Shown piece after piece: positions 37,147 to 46,010 of a DNA stretch of 64,000 bases. The notes under the pieces were generated by a model. The model saw only the letters and a list, made by a program, of their open reading frames with translations, was not told the DNA's origin and made no database searches. The stretch covers positions 434,001 to 498,000 of the forward strand of contig NZ_CP095046.1 in NCBI RefSeq assembly GCF_022919215.1. Reading direction: 5' to 3'. A program made the translations under genes and the position numbers. Numbering within the stretch: the first letter of the stretch is position 1; every line of letters begins with the position of its first letter. This DNA is from Hymenobacter cellulosilyticus. GTDB lineage: Bacteria; Bacteroidota; Bacteroidia; Cytophagales; Hymenobacteraceae.

Positions 37147-38205
37147 ATGCAACAAGACGCCGCCGACCGGCCCAGCCGCTTTCCCCTCGCTTTCGAACTC
37201 CTGATGTGGGCCGTGTACGTGGGCTTGTATAAGTACTCAGCCTACGTGGAGTTGCTGCCACCCCACCCGCGGGTGCGCCTGTACTTTCCCTTTCCCCACC
37301 TGTGCGCCTTTGCCGTGGTGGTCACGCTCTACGTGCTGCCCTACTACCGCTGGTTGATGCCCCGGCTGCTCCACCGCCGCCAGCACTTGCTCCTGCTCGG
37401 CCTCACGCTGGCGTACTTCTGGCTGGGCTCGGCATGGAGCTTCCGGCTCACTTGCGGGCTGTTCAAGTCGCTGGCACACCTGAATGGCTTGAGCAGCTGG
37501 GCCCAGCTGCCCGGCTGGTGGAGCCTGGAGCTGACCGTTACCGATTTGATTGCCTTTAGCTGCGTGGCCTTCGTGCGGCTGGCCTTCGAGAATGAGTACC
37601 GCCGCCGCCACCTGGAAAAAGACCATCTGGCCCTGCAGCTCGAACAGCTTAAAAGTCAGCTGCAGCCCCACTTTCTGTTCAACACGCTCAACAGCATCTA
37701 CGGCTTGAGCCTGGTGGGCTCACCCGAAACGCCCCGCTTCATCCTGCTCTTATCGGAGCTGATGCGCTACGTGCTCTACGACAGCGGCAAGGACTACATT
37801 GGCCTGCTTGAGGAAGTCACGTTCCTGGAAAACTACTTCGAAATGGAGCAGCGCAAATATCCCGGGGCCAGCATCCGCTTTGAAACTCACGGCCTACCCG
37901 AGGGCTTGCAGGTGCCGCCGCTGCTGCTTTTGCCCCTGGTCGAAAACAGCTTCAAGCACGGCCGCCACCACTTCTCCGACGCGGCCCTGGTGCAGGCCAC
38001 GCTCAGCAGCCGGCCCGGGCAGCTGCACTTTGTTATCGAGAATGATATGCTGCCGACCCCGCCCCCGGCCTCGCCCAAGCGCAGCGGCGGCATCGGCCTG
38101 ATCAATATCCGCCAGCGCCTGAACCTGTATTATCCCGGCGCCCACGAGCTGCTGCTAACTGAACACGACGGCCGCTACCGCGCCGAACTAACCCTTACGC
38201 TATGA
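37147..38205 (+). CDS. LytS-family sensor histidine kinase
   Basis: A 352-residue kinase. Four hydrophobic segments occupy about 15-150 (LLMWAVYVGLYKY, LCAFAVVVTLYVLPYY, LLLLGLTLAYFWLG, LIAFSCVAFVRLAF). A short coiled coil follows, then the His_kinase domain with phospho-His175 in LKSQLQPHFLFNTLNSI and the ATPase N box LLLLPLVENSFKHG. GGIGLINIRQRLNLYY is the G-box region. It overlaps the downstream LytTR regulator by four bases (ATGA), so the two are translationally coupled and form a two-component system. Confidence 0.95.
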   Translation: MQQDAADRPSRFPLAFELLMWAVYVGLYKYSAYVELLPPHPRVRLYFPFPHLCAFAVVVTLYVLPYYRWLMPRLLHRRQHLLLLGLTLAYFWLGSAWSFRLTCGLFKSLAHLNGLSSWAQLPGWWSLELTVTDLIAFSCVAFVRLAFENEYRRRHLEKDHLALQLEQLKSQLQPHFLFNTLNSIYGLSLVGSPETPRFILLLSELMRYVLYDSGKDYIGLLEEVTFLENYFEMEQRKYPGASIRFETHGLPEGLQVPPLLLLPLVENSFKHGRHHFSDAALVQATLSSRPGQLHFVIENDMLPTPPPASPKRSGGIGLINIRQRLNLYYPGAHELLLTEHDGRYRAELTLTL

Positions 38206-38906
38206 CCAATACGCCCGCCCCCGTCCGCTGCCTGATTGTGGACGACGAGCCCCTGGCCCACCAGGTACTCACCCAGTTTATTGAGCAGACGCCCGGCCTC
38301 ACGCTCAGCGGCAAGTGCCGCAACGCCATGGAAGCCCACGACCACCTGCTCCAGCACCCCGTCGACCTGATGTTTCTCGACATCGAAATGCCGCTGATTA
38401 CGGGCCTGCACTTCCTCAAAACGATGAAGAATCCGCCCAAAACGGTATTGACCACGGCCTACCGCGAGTATGCCTACGAGGGCTACGAGCTGGACATTCT
38501 CGACTACCTGCTCAAGCCCTTCAGCTACGAGCGGTTTATGAAGGCTATTTCCCGCCTGCCCGCCGTGCAGCCCGTGCCCCAGGCCAGCTCCGACGAGGAG
38601 AAGTTCTTACTAGTAAAAGAGCGGCAGGGCTTGCTCAAAGTCAGTCACCGCGAAATCGTGTACGTGGAGGGCTGCAAGGACTACGTCAAGATCGTGACGG
38701 GCAGCAAAACCTACCTCCTGCACCAGACCATGAAGGAAATGGTCGAAACTCTGGGCTCGGCGTTTCTGCGGGTGCACCGCTCCTTTATCGTGGCCGTGGC
38801 CCACATTAAGCTGCTGCAGCCCGAAAACGTGATTCTCAACGACGGCACCTACATTCCCATCGGCAACTCCCACAAAGCCGACTTGCTGGCTTTTTTCAAG
38901 AAGTAA
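38202..38906 (+). CDS. LytTR-family response regulator
   Basis: A 234-residue regulator. The receiver (1-125) has acidic pair DD14-15, phosphoacceptor D60 in LMFLDIEMPLITG and the KPF box in DYLLKPFSYERFMKAI. The LytTR DNA-binding domain (about 130-232) shows VKERQGLLKVSHREIVYVEG, GSAFLRVHRSFIVAVAHI and the end YIPIGNSHKADLLAFFKK. It is coupled to the LytS-like kinase and probably controls nearby outer-membrane functions; the candidate site at 37068 suggests autoregulation. Confidence 0.96.
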   Translation: MTNTPAPVRCLIVDDEPLAHQVLTQFIEQTPGLTLSGKCRNAMEAHDHLLQHPVDLMFLDIEMPLITGLHFLKTMKNPPKTVLTTAYREYAYEGYELDILDYLLKPFSYERFMKAISRLPAVQPVPQASSDEEKFLLVKERQGLLKVSHREIVYVEGCKDYVKIVTGSKTYLLHQTMKEMVETLGSAFLRVHRSFIVAVAHIKLLQPENVILNDGTYIPIGNSHKADLLAFFKK

Positions 38907-38922
38907 GGCCGCATTATTTAGT

Positions 38923-39083
38923 CTGTCATCCTGAGCAAAGCGAAGGACCTTCCTCCCTGCCCCACCGCAGCTGGTATCAACATGAAAAGCCCTTTACCAT
39001 TGCTTTGGTCAAAGAGCTTTTGCACGTTGAAGAATGGTTGTTAGCACATGGAGGAAGGTCCTTCGCTTTGCTCAGGATGACAG
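38923..39083. repeat. Long inverted repeat, copy 2
   Basis: Perfect 34-bp inverted arms (38923-38956 and 39050-39083) around a 93-bp centre. The outer arm begins CTGTCATCCTGAGCAAAGCG, differing from copy 1 by G to A at one position, with the matching change in the opposite arm. It sits between the convergent LytTR and pectate lyase genes. It contains no gene and may act as a terminator-like hairpin. Confidence 0.9.
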
Positions 39084-39126
39084 ACGGAGAAGACAGGCTA
39101 GCCGAAAAGCCCATTTTGCTTTGACC

Positions 39127-40600
39127 TTACTTCCCCACCAAACTGTTGAGGTACACTTCCAGCATGGTGTAGCCATTTGCCGCCGTTTTGCTTCGGTCGG
39201 CGGCGTCCTTGGGGTTGAGCTTCTGCTTGGTTTCCCAGGCGTCGGGCATCCCGTCGTGGTCGGTATCGGTGGGCGCGGGTTTAGACTTCAATTCCGGCCA
39301 GGCTTTCTGCGAGACGCTGTAGGGTGTGCCGTGGGCGTAGCCGCCCTGCACGTCGATGAGGCGGCCGGTGCGGCGGCGCACGTCGCGGATGATGCGCTGG
39401 TCGAGGGTGTCGCGCTCGGGACGGATGGCGCCGGCACCCTGCAATACGGCTTCGTAGGCCTGCTGGGCGGTTTGAGTGGTCACGGGGCCCAGGTCGAAGG
39501 GCGCGGCGGCCTGCGCCAGCACAGTGTCGGCGGCGGTACCGTTGTTCATCGTCACGCCCCGCCAGTTATGGCGCGTCACCTCGGCACTGGCGTCGGAGTA
39601 GTTGCCGCTGAGGTAAAACTTGCCATAGGGCAGCAGGTTTTTGCCTTCGGTGATCTTGTAGGGATTGAGCACCCGGGCTTTCACGCTTTCCTTGGTGCTG
39701 GGGCCGTATTTGTAGTAGTTATTAACGATGTTGTAGTTGCCGCCCTCACCGGCGTACACGTTGTTTTCGCCCCAGTTGTAGAGCACGTTGTTGCGGAAGT
39801 CGCAGTTTTCGTAGCCCGCCGGATGGGTGTAGCGGCTGCCGTTGAAGCGGGGCGTGCGGTTGTTGCAGCTGGCAAACAGGTTATGGTGCATGGTGCTGTG
39901 CTGCCCGCCCCAGATGCCCCCGAAGCCGTGACGCTCGAAGTCTTTATCCCCTTTCTCGAAGTGGTAGGAATAGTTGAGCGGCTCGCTGATCAGGTTCCAC
40001 TGCAGGGTGGTACTGTCGCACTCGTACACCGAAAAAGCCTCGTCGGTGCTCCAGCTCATCGAGCAATGGTCGATAATGAGGTGCTTCTGGCGAAAGCCCC
40101 CCCGAAGGCATCGTCGCCCCCGCCCCCGGGCACCATGCCTTGGTTCTGATTTTTGTCGCCCATGCGGAAGCGCACGAAGCGCACGATGACGTTGCTGGCT
40201 TTCAGGCTCACCGGATAATCGGCCAGGCAAATGCCGGCTCCGGGCGCGGTCTGGCCGGCAATGGTGGTGTTGCTTTGCTCAATGGAGAGCGGGGAAGTCA
40301 GGTGAATGGTGCCCGATACCCGGAACACCACCGTGCGGGCCGCGGCGGGCTGACTCAGGGCGTAGCGCAAACTGCCCGGCTGCTGGTCGTCGTTCAGGTT
40401 CGTGACTTCGAAAACCGAGGTGGGCTGCTGCGTGGTGCCCCGCCCGCCCGAGGTGAAGCGGCCCGCGCCTTCGGCCCCGGGAAGGCTATCTGCTGCGCCC
40501 CGGCCGGCGCGGCACCGGCCAGCAGAGTTGTAAGCAGGAAGGTGGCAGCGGCGGCCGGCCGCAAGGTGCTCAGCTGGTTTTTCGAAACGTGTGGGAACAT
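39127..40600 (-). CDS. Pectate lyase family protein (two frameshifts)
   Basis: Start at 40600; the hydrophobic stretch after residue 15 (AAAATFLLTTLLAGAAPAGAQ) is the signal. Restoring a base near 40480 (AFPG then AEGAGRFTSGGRGT) and one in the seven-base run near 40097 gives 492 codons. Family text includes FEVTNLNDDQQPGSLRYAL, TTIAGQTAPGAGICLADYP, LIIDHCSMSWSTDEAFS, WNLISEPLN and CDFRNNVLYNWGENN, all typical of PL1-like parallel beta-helix lyases. The C-terminus has a calcium-type DTDHDGMPDAWE segment and GYTMLEVYLNSLV. It should cleave polygalacturonate by beta-elimination outside the cell. No other pectin genes are nearby. Confidence 0.92.
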
Positions 40601-40846
40601 GGTGGGGCAGTTGTCAGAACGAAGGGCGGCAAAAAACTCCGGCTGACCGCCGTTACCGCACCCTGATATTACCCAATTGTCAAGGCAAGCTGCAGGCCCA
40701 GGCGGTATTTCTTTATGCAAACGATGTCGGCAACGTTGCCGGTGACTCAGGCCCGGCGCGGCATCACATGAACGGGTGAGAAAGTGCAACCGGGCCGGGC
40801 TATATACATCATTTGGCATGTATAGCTACTTCCAAACCGTTTTTCC

Positions 40847-42178
40847 ATGAAACTCCGCGGGCTTATCCTGTTGCTTCTTTCTCTTGGCTCTCACCATCTG
40901 CGGGCCCAGCAGCTGCCCCGCCGCGTGTTCGTCGGCATCGACCTGCAGGGCATCACCGACAGTATTCAGCAGCGCTACCAGCTGCCCAACAAGAATGGCA
41001 TCCTGGTACGGGGCGTGCGGCCTCAGTCCTCAGCCCAGGCGGCCGGCCTGCTGCCCAACGACGTGATTCTGAAAATGGGCAGCACCGAGGTTGGGGCTAA
41101 CGTGGGCGAGTTTGTCGGGCAGCTCAGGCAGTACAAAGTCGGCGACAAAGCCCCGTTCGTGGTGCTGCGCAACGGCCGCAAAATCCGCAAGACGGTTACG
41201 TTCAAAGCCTTTCCCAAGGACAGCAGCCCGTTTTACGAGGTGCAGTATGCCAGCGTCACGGCCGGGGCCAACCAGCTGCGCAGCATCATCACCCGGCCCA
41301 CTGGCGCGGCTCAAGCCAAGGTGCCGATGGTGCTTTTTATTCAGGGTGTGGGCTGCTTTTCGGTAGACAACCCGCTCAACCGCGCCGACGTCACCAACCG
41401 CATCATCGACTCCCTTTCCCGCCACGGCTACGCTACTATGCGCGTCGATAAAACCGGCATGGGGGACAGCAAAGGCACGCCCTGCGCCGAATCGGACCTG
41501 CTCAGTGAGGCAGCCGGCTACAAGGCGGGACTGGCCGCCATCCGGCAGCTGCCCTTTGTGGATCAGCAGAATGTGTTTATTACCGGCTTCAGCATTGGTG
41601 GGGTAATGGCGCCGCTCGTGGCCCAGGGTGAAAATCTGAAGGGCGTGGTGGTATTCGGCACCGTAAGCCGCACGTTCATCGAGTACCTGCTGGAAAACAA
41701 GCGCAACCAGAGCCAGCTCCAGGGCCTGCCCGCCGACTCCATCAACAGCCTGCTGCGCACCTACAGCGCGGCCCTGCACCTACTGCTCACCGACAAGCAG
41801 ACGCCCGCCCAGGTCTTGGCCAAATACCCGGCGGCCCGGCGCGTGCTTACGTTTCCGCAGCACTACACTTACATGCAGCAGTGGCAAGACCTGAACCTAC
41901 CCGCCTACTGGCAGCAGCTCAACGCCCCGGTGCTGGTTTTGCGCGGCGCCTCCGACTACATTTCCTACTCCATCGACCACCAGCTGATTGCCGACGTGGT
42001 AAACCGCGCCCACCCGGGCAACGCCTCCTTCGTGCTGCTACCCGACACGGACCACCACTTCAACCGCGCCCACGACATGGCCGAAGCCATGCGCATGGAC
42101 GAGCAAGCCAACCCGGAGAAGAACTTCGAGTTCATGCGCGTTATCCTCAACTGGCTCGACGGAAAGCAGAAAGCCTGA
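40847..42178 (+). CDS. PDZ domain-alpha/beta hydrolase fusion, secreted
   Basis: A 443-residue protein: signal peptide (MKLRGLILLLLSLGSHHLRAQ), a PDZ domain at about 25-120 (VFVGIDLQ, ILVRGVRPQSSAQAAGLLPN, VILKMGSTEV), then an alpha/beta hydrolase from about 135. The nucleophile elbow GFSIGG contains Ser249; LRGASDYIS holds the likely acid and PDTDHHFN the catalytic His. RVDKTGMGDSKGTPC is the family's Asp/Gly loop after the second strand. It probably hydrolyses an ester or peptide bond in the periplasm, with the PDZ domain recruiting a partner. Substrate unknown. Confidence 0.9.
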   Translation: MKLRGLILLLLSLGSHHLRAQQLPRRVFVGIDLQGITDSIQQRYQLPNKNGILVRGVRPQSSAQAAGLLPNDVILKMGSTEVGANVGEFVGQLRQYKVGDKAPFVVLRNGRKIRKTVTFKAFPKDSSPFYEVQYASVTAGANQLRSIITRPTGAAQAKVPMVLFIQGVGCFSVDNPLNRADVTNRIIDSLSRHGYATMRVDKTGMGDSKGTPCAESDLLSEAAGYKAGLAAIRQLPFVDQQNVFITGFSIGGVMAPLVAQGENLKGVVVFGTVSRTFIEYLLENKRNQSQLQGLPADSINSLLRTYSAALHLLLTDKQTPAQVLAKYPAARRVLTFPQHYTYMQQWQDLNLPAYWQQLNAPVLVLRGASDYISYSIDHQLIADVVNRAHPGNASFVLLPDTDHHFNRAHDMAEAMRMDEQANPEKNFEFMRVILNWLDGKQKA

Positions 42179-42184
42179 GGCAGC

Positions 42185-42375
42185 CTACGGCTGGTAGCCG
42201 GCCAGCTGCGCATCTGGCCCGGGTCGTAGGTGCGGCCGTCTTTTACCACCAGCTTCACCCGGCGCAGGTTCTGAATCTGCTCCAGCGGGTTGCCTTCCAC
42301 CAGCATCAAATCGGCCTGCTTGCCCACCTCAATGAAGCCGCTTTTTCCCGTTAAACTATAAACGTTTCGTATCCC
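42185..42375 (-). pseudogene. Amidohydrolase C-terminal relic
   Basis: Only the last 60 or so residues of an imidazolonepropionase-like amidohydrolase remain: GFIEVGKQADLMLVEGNPLE, LRRVKLVVKDGRTYDPGQMRS. These match the conserved 'G.i..Gk.ADl.l...NPl' end of the family. One missing base near 42207 hides the natural ending LAGYQP and stop at 42185-42187. Upstream the frame runs straight into the terminator of the next gene, and no catalytic metal-binding domain exists anywhere nearby. This is a true truncation, not only a frameshift. Confidence 0.7.
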
Positions 42376-42382
42376 CAAACCC

Positions 42383-42417
42383 AAAAAAGGCTTCCACCTT
42401 TTGGGTAGAAGCCTTTC
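42383..42417 (-). terminator. Terminator after the lipoprotein gene
   Basis: On the minus strand AAAGGCTTCTACC, short loop, GGTGGAAGCCTTTTTT: about 13-bp stem with one mismatch and a T6 run, 22 bases after the stop at 42439. Confidence 0.8.
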
Positions 42418-42438
42418 GGGCAAGTACAGCCAGAGGGC

Positions 42439-43101
42439 CTACTTGATTTTCACTTTTCCGTCGTCGGAGTCGCGCTTTACTTTGGTGCCGTTGGGGTATT
42501 CCACCTTGGTGTCGCCGTCGGCGTCGATTTTCACGGTTTTGCCGTTGGCGTACTTAATCTTGGTTTCCCCGTTCTTGTCCCGGTCGTATTCCACTATGCG
42601 TGAGCCGCGCGGAGTGCGCCGGGCCGGGCGGGCGGCGGTTTCGGTGGTCGTGGTGGTTTCGGTGGACGTCGTTACCGTGCCGGCATCATCGTAGCCGTAG
42701 TAGCGCGGGCGGTTGCTCTGGTAGGTATTGTAGCGGTTGTCATCGTTGAACACGGTCTTGATTTCGTTGTCCGTGTCGGTATCAAGCTGGCGCATGGCCA
42801 CGTACTGCCCGGTCGTGTCGCTGATGTAGCGCGACTTCAGCTCGCCCATACGCTGGGCGCGGGTGTAATACACGCGGCGCACCTGCCGCACCTGGGCCGT
42901 ATCGGTAATGCCCAGATCGGTGGTGACCATGTCGGCCACCCGGTTGCCGTCTTCCTGGTAGAGCACGTCGTTGTTTACGACCACGGCTGTATCGGCCGAG
43001 GGCGTTTGGGCCGCATCCACGGCGGCGGCTTTATCGGGGTTGCAGGAGGTGCACAGGGAAAGGGCAGCCACGCAGGAAAGCAGAAGCAGAGTATTTTTCA
43101 T
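42439..43101 (-). CDS. Lipoprotein with Lys/Asp-rich repeat tail
   Basis: A 220-residue lipoprotein (MKNTLLLLSCVAALSLCTSC, lipobox LCTSC). The middle is helical and polar (RVADMVTTDLGITDTAQVRQ, YYTRAQRMGELKSRYISD). A Thr-rich linker (TVTTSTETTTTTETAA) then leads to a short-period repeat: GETKIKYANGKTVKID, ADGDTKVEYPNGTKVKRD, DDGKVKIK. The repeats look like stacked MORN/YwqK-type hairpins of about 17 residues. No named family recognised; probably an outer-membrane-anchored protein. Confidence 0.82.
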   Translation of the reverse strand: MKNTLLLLSCVAALSLCTSCNPDKAAAVDAAQTPSADTAVVVNNDVLYQEDGNRVADMVTTDLGITDTAQVRQVRRVYYTRAQRMGELKSRYISDTTGQYVAMRQLDTDTDNEIKTVFNDDNRYNTYQSNRPRYYGYDDAGTVTTSTETTTTTETAARPARRTPRGSRIVEYDRDKNGETKIKYANGKTVKIDADGDTKVEYPNGTKVKRDSDDGKVKIK

Positions 43102-43341
43102 TGTTCAGCGCAATAGGTGAGAGAAAGGGCCCGCCTACTGGATGGCCCTTGGCCGCTGTACGGTGGAGGTCCGGCCGGGGTTGGCATGACTCACGGCGGG
43201 GTTTGACGGAATTAAGCGGGAAATAGTGCTCAACTTTCGCATTTATATAGCGGCAGATATGTTATATTCACCGACGCACCGCCCACGTATGTGTACCTTC
43301 ACCCGGCGCAAGCGCAGTCATCACCTAACCCGAGAACCAAT

Positions 43342-43839
43342 ATGGGGAAATCCCAAGCATCCTTTGGCAAAAAGGAAAACGAAAAAAAACGCTTAAAGAA
43401 GAAGAACGATAAGGCCGACCGCAAGGAAGAACGGCAGGCAAGCGCCAAAAAAGGCCAGAGCCTGGACGACATGATGGCCTACGTAGATGAGTTTGGCAAC
43501 ATCTCCTCGACGCCCCCGGACCCGAACCGCAAGAAGCAGGAAATCAAGGTCGAGGACATCCGCATTGCTGTGGCCAAGCAGGAAGATATGGAGCAGGACG
43601 ACCCAATTCGCAAGGGCACGGTGGCTTTCTTCAACGAGTCCAAGGGCTACGGTTTCATCAAGGACCAGGAAACCCAGGAAAGCATCTTTGTGCACGCCAA
43701 TGGCCTGCTCAACCCCATCAAGGAAAACGACAAGGTAACGTTCGAGGTCGAAATGGGCCAGAAAGGACCTACGGCCGTGGGCGTAAAGCTGGCCGTGAAG
43801 CCCGCTGCTCCCGAGGCACCTGCCGCTCCTACCGCCTAA
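43342..43839 (+). CDS. Cold-shock domain protein with charged N-terminal extension
   Basis: A 165-residue protein. The first 85 residues are very charged (GKKENEKKRLKKKNDKADRK, then an acidic/Pro stretch). A canonical cold-shock domain follows from about 92: KGTVAFFNESKGYGFIKD (RNP1 KGYGFI), ESIFVHANGL (RNP2 FVHA) and VTFEVEMGQKGPTAVGVKL. The end is Ala/Pro-rich. It should bind single-stranded RNA or DNA. The Lys-rich extension is common in Bacteroidota homologues and may add non-specific RNA contacts. The start at 43342 (MGKSQASFGKK) is preferred to an upstream in-frame GTG. Confidence 0.93.
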   Translation: MGKSQASFGKKENEKKRLKKKNDKADRKEERQASAKKGQSLDDMMAYVDEFGNISSTPPDPNRKKQEIKVEDIRIAVAKQEDMEQDDPIRKGTVAFFNESKGYGFIKDQETQESIFVHANGLLNPIKENDKVTFEVEMGQKGPTAVGVKLAVKPAAPEAPAAPTA

Positions 43840-43877
43840 TGTTTCGCGGCCCGCGGGCCGCTTTATCATAGCTGCAG

Positions 43878-43909
43878 AGGCTGAAGCTCCCGGGCTTCAG
43901 CCTTTTTAT
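43878..43909 (+). terminator. Terminator after the cold-shock gene
   Basis: AGGCTGAAGC and GCTTCAGCC with T5, about 40 bases after the stop. Confidence 0.75.
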
Positions 43910-43997
43910 TTGCCTGCTTCCCGGCCCGGCAGTCCGGCCCGGTCTTTCTAGCTTTGCGGCGGCACCCATTCCGGGCCGCCGGCTTTTTCCGTTTCTC

Positions 43998-44999
43998 ATG
44001 TCCCAACCGCCCACCAACCCGCCCGCCGAAAAAGACGGCCTGCACCCGCGCAACCGCCACCGGGGCCGCTACGACTTTGCCGCCCTGCAGCGCGCCACGC
44101 CCGAGCTAGCGCAGTTTGTGGCTCCCAATCCGTTCGGCGACGAGTCCTTGGACTTTGCCAACCCCGAGGCCGTCAAGACGCTCAATAAGGCGTTGCTGCG
44201 GCAGTTTTACCACGTGCCGCACTGGGATATTCCGGCTGGCTACCTGGCCCCGCCCATTCCAGGGCGGGCCGATTATGTGCACTACTTGGCCGACCTGCTG
44301 GCCAAAACCAACGGCGGCGAGGTACCCACCGGCAAGCGCGTGCGGGTGCTCGACGTGGGCGTAGGTGCCAACTGCATCTACCCCATTATCGGGCACCGGG
44401 AGTACGGCTGGCGCTTCGTGGGCTCCGACGTCGACCCGGTAGCTATTCGGGTAGCCAAGCAGATTGTGGCCAGCAACCCCGGCCTTTCTGGCGCCATCGA
44501 CTGCCGCCTGCAGCCCCGGGCTTCCGACATTTTCAGCGGCATCGTGAAGGCCAACGAGCTGTTCGACCTGACCATGTGCAACCCGCCCTTTCATGCCTCT
44601 GCGGCCGAGGCCGAGGCAGCCAACCGGCGCAAAACCCAAAACCTGGGCACCAAGCCAGTTCCGAACTTTGGGGGGCAGTCGAACGAACTGTGGTACGAGG
44701 GCGGCGAGGCCACTTTCACCTGGCGCATGGCCGAGGAAAGCGCCCTGCAGCGCCACAACTGCCTGTGGTTTTCGACCCTGATTTCGAAGAAGGAAACCCT
44801 GCCGGGCCTCTACAAAACCCTGGAGAAACGCGGGGCCGTTGAGGTGCGCACCATCGGCATGAGCCAGGGCCAGAAAGTGAGCCGCATCGTGGCTTGGACC
44901 TTCCTGAACCCAGAGCAACAGCAGCAGTGGCGGCAGCGGCGCTGGCAGGCAGGTCCGGCGCCAGTACCAACTGTACCCGAAAGCGGGCATGTTAAATAA
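43998..44999 (+). CDS. rlmF: 23S rRNA (adenine(1618)-N(6))-methyltransferase
   Basis: A 333-residue protein. The N-terminus [20 protein letters not shown] and [20 protein letters not shown] are the signature opening of RlmF. The SAM fold follows ([22 protein letters not shown]) with the N6-adenine catalytic motif NPPFHAS near 195. [16 protein letters not shown] is another RlmF-specific box. It methylates A1618 of 23S rRNA. It stands alone after a terminator. Length is slightly above the E. coli protein (308 residues), mostly in the basic C-terminal end. Confidence 0.96.
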   Translation: MSQPPTNPPAEKDGLHPRNRHRGRYDFAALQRATPELAQFVAPNPFGDESLDFANPEAVKTLNKALLRQFYHVPHWDIPAGYLAPPIPGRADYVHYLADLLAKTNGGEVPTGKRVRVLDVGVGANCIYPIIGHREYGWRFVGSDVDPVAIRVAKQIVASNPGLSGAIDCRLQPRASDIFSGIVKANELFDLTMCNPPFHASAAEAEAANRRKTQNLGTKPVPNFGGQSNELWYEGGEATFTWRMAEESALQRHNCLWFSTLISKKETLPGLYKTLEKRGAVEVRTIGMSQGQKVSRIVAWTFLNPEQQQQWRQRRWQAGPAPVPTVPESGHVK

Positions 45000-45183
45000 A
45001 TAGCCTTTCTGCTATTTAGCTTGACGGTACTGCTTATCTTGCCCGGGCCTTGCGGCTCAAAACAGCGTCTCCTGCCTTTGGAGGCACTTTTGGGCCGCAG
45101 CGGCAGTGGAGTTCAGAACCCACTTCAAAAACGGGGCGTTGCCGAAAAGCCTTACGAGTAGGAACTGTTATCCTTTAGTACGC

Positions 45184-45558
45184 ATGGAATACTTCTTACA
45201 AGCTCTGCGAAAATACGCCGTTTTCACAGGCCGCGCCCGGCGCAAGGAATACTGGATGTTCGTCCTGTTCCAAGTCTTAATTGGTATTGCTGCTGCCATT
45301 GTGGATGGCATACTGGGCACTGGTTTCGAGTACGGCAGCGGCATGGTTTCGGCGCTGGTTACTCTGGGCCTATTTCTGCCCGGCCTAGCCCTGGGCGTGC
45401 GGCGCCTGCACGACGTCAACAAAAGCGGCTGGTTTTGGCTGATCGTGTTCATCCCACTTGTGGGCGCGATTTGGCTGCTGGTGCTGGCCTGCACCGAGGG
45501 CACCCAGGGGCCCAACCAGTACGGCCCCGACCCCAAAGGCAGCGCCGTGGCTGTCTAG
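45184..45558 (+). CDS. DUF805 domain membrane protein
   Basis: A 124-residue inner-membrane protein starting MEYFLQALRKYAVFTGRARRKEYW, the standard DUF805 opening with the R-x-R-R-x-E-Y/F-W box. Three hydrophobic segments follow (FVLFQVLIGIAAAIVDGILG, VSALVTLGLFLPGLALGVRR, FWLIVFIPLVGAIWLLVLACT) and the conserved LHDVNKSGW loop. It ends GPNQYGPDPKG, also typical. Function of the family is unknown. An upstream in-frame start at 45106 would add 26 unrelated residues. Confidence 0.93.
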   Translation: MEYFLQALRKYAVFTGRARRKEYWMFVLFQVLIGIAAAIVDGILGTGFEYGSGMVSALVTLGLFLPGLALGVRRLHDVNKSGWFWLIVFIPLVGAIWLLVLACTEGTQGPNQYGPDPKGSAVAV

Positions 45559-45578
45559 TCAATACGCTCTCCACTCCG

Positions 45579-45624
45579 CACAAAAAAAGCGGCCAACCTT
45601 TCCCGGTTGGCCGCTTTTTTTGTG
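45579..45624. terminator. Bidirectional terminator
   Basis: Perfect 20-bp arms (45579-45598 and 45605-45624) around TTTCCC, with A7 and T7 tracts, between the convergent DUF805 gene and the first of the small membrane proteins. Confidence 0.9.
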
Positions 45625-45632
45625 TACAGGCT

Positions 45633-46010
45633 TTACCGGCGCTTCTTGGATTTGCTTACTACCCGCATCTGGCCCTGGGGCTCATTGGCCACCTCATCAG
45701 CGCTAGGGCTGGGAGCGTCAGGAGCCTCAGGTGCAGCAGGCTCCGAGAGGCTGGCCAGGGCCGCTTCGGCGGCTTCGGCACCGGGCAGGGCCTTGTTGGC
45801 GGCTTCGTCTTCCGCATGCTTTTTGGCCAGGTACGTCAGGCCCGCGGCCAGCAGGGCTACCCCGCCCACTACCTTCTGGCCGGTGGTGAGCTTGCCCACC
45901 GAGCGGGTAGCCTTGCGAAACTTGCGCAGGGCCTGAAACGCGCCGTCCAGCACGTTGTCGGATTTGCTGTCTTTGCCCTTTTTCGAGGACTTCTTTTTGT
46001 CTTTAGCCAT
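45633..46010 (-). CDS. Small Lys-rich single-pass membrane protein, tandem paralog A
   Basis: A 125-residue protein in four parts. A Lys/Ser N-terminus (MAKDKKKSSKKGKDSKSD) is followed by an amphipathic basic helix (VLDGAFQALRKFRKATRSV). Next is the motif GKLTTGQKVVGGVALLAAGL followed by TYLAKK, a single hydrophobic helix, and then an Ala/Pro/Glu tail ending in RVVSKSKKRR. The same order and the motif (G/S)KLsxxQKxVGGxxLLAxGxxYL recur in the two genes upstream (46412 and 46777). No signal peptide is seen; the basic N-terminus suggests it stays inside. Not a family I can name. Confidence 0.8.
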   Translation of the reverse strand: MAKDKKKSSKKGKDSKSDNVLDGAFQALRKFRKATRSVGKLTTGQKVVGGVALLAAGLTYLAKKHAEDEAANKALPGAEAAEAALASLSEPAAPEAPDAPSPSADEVANEPQGQMRVVSKSKKRR

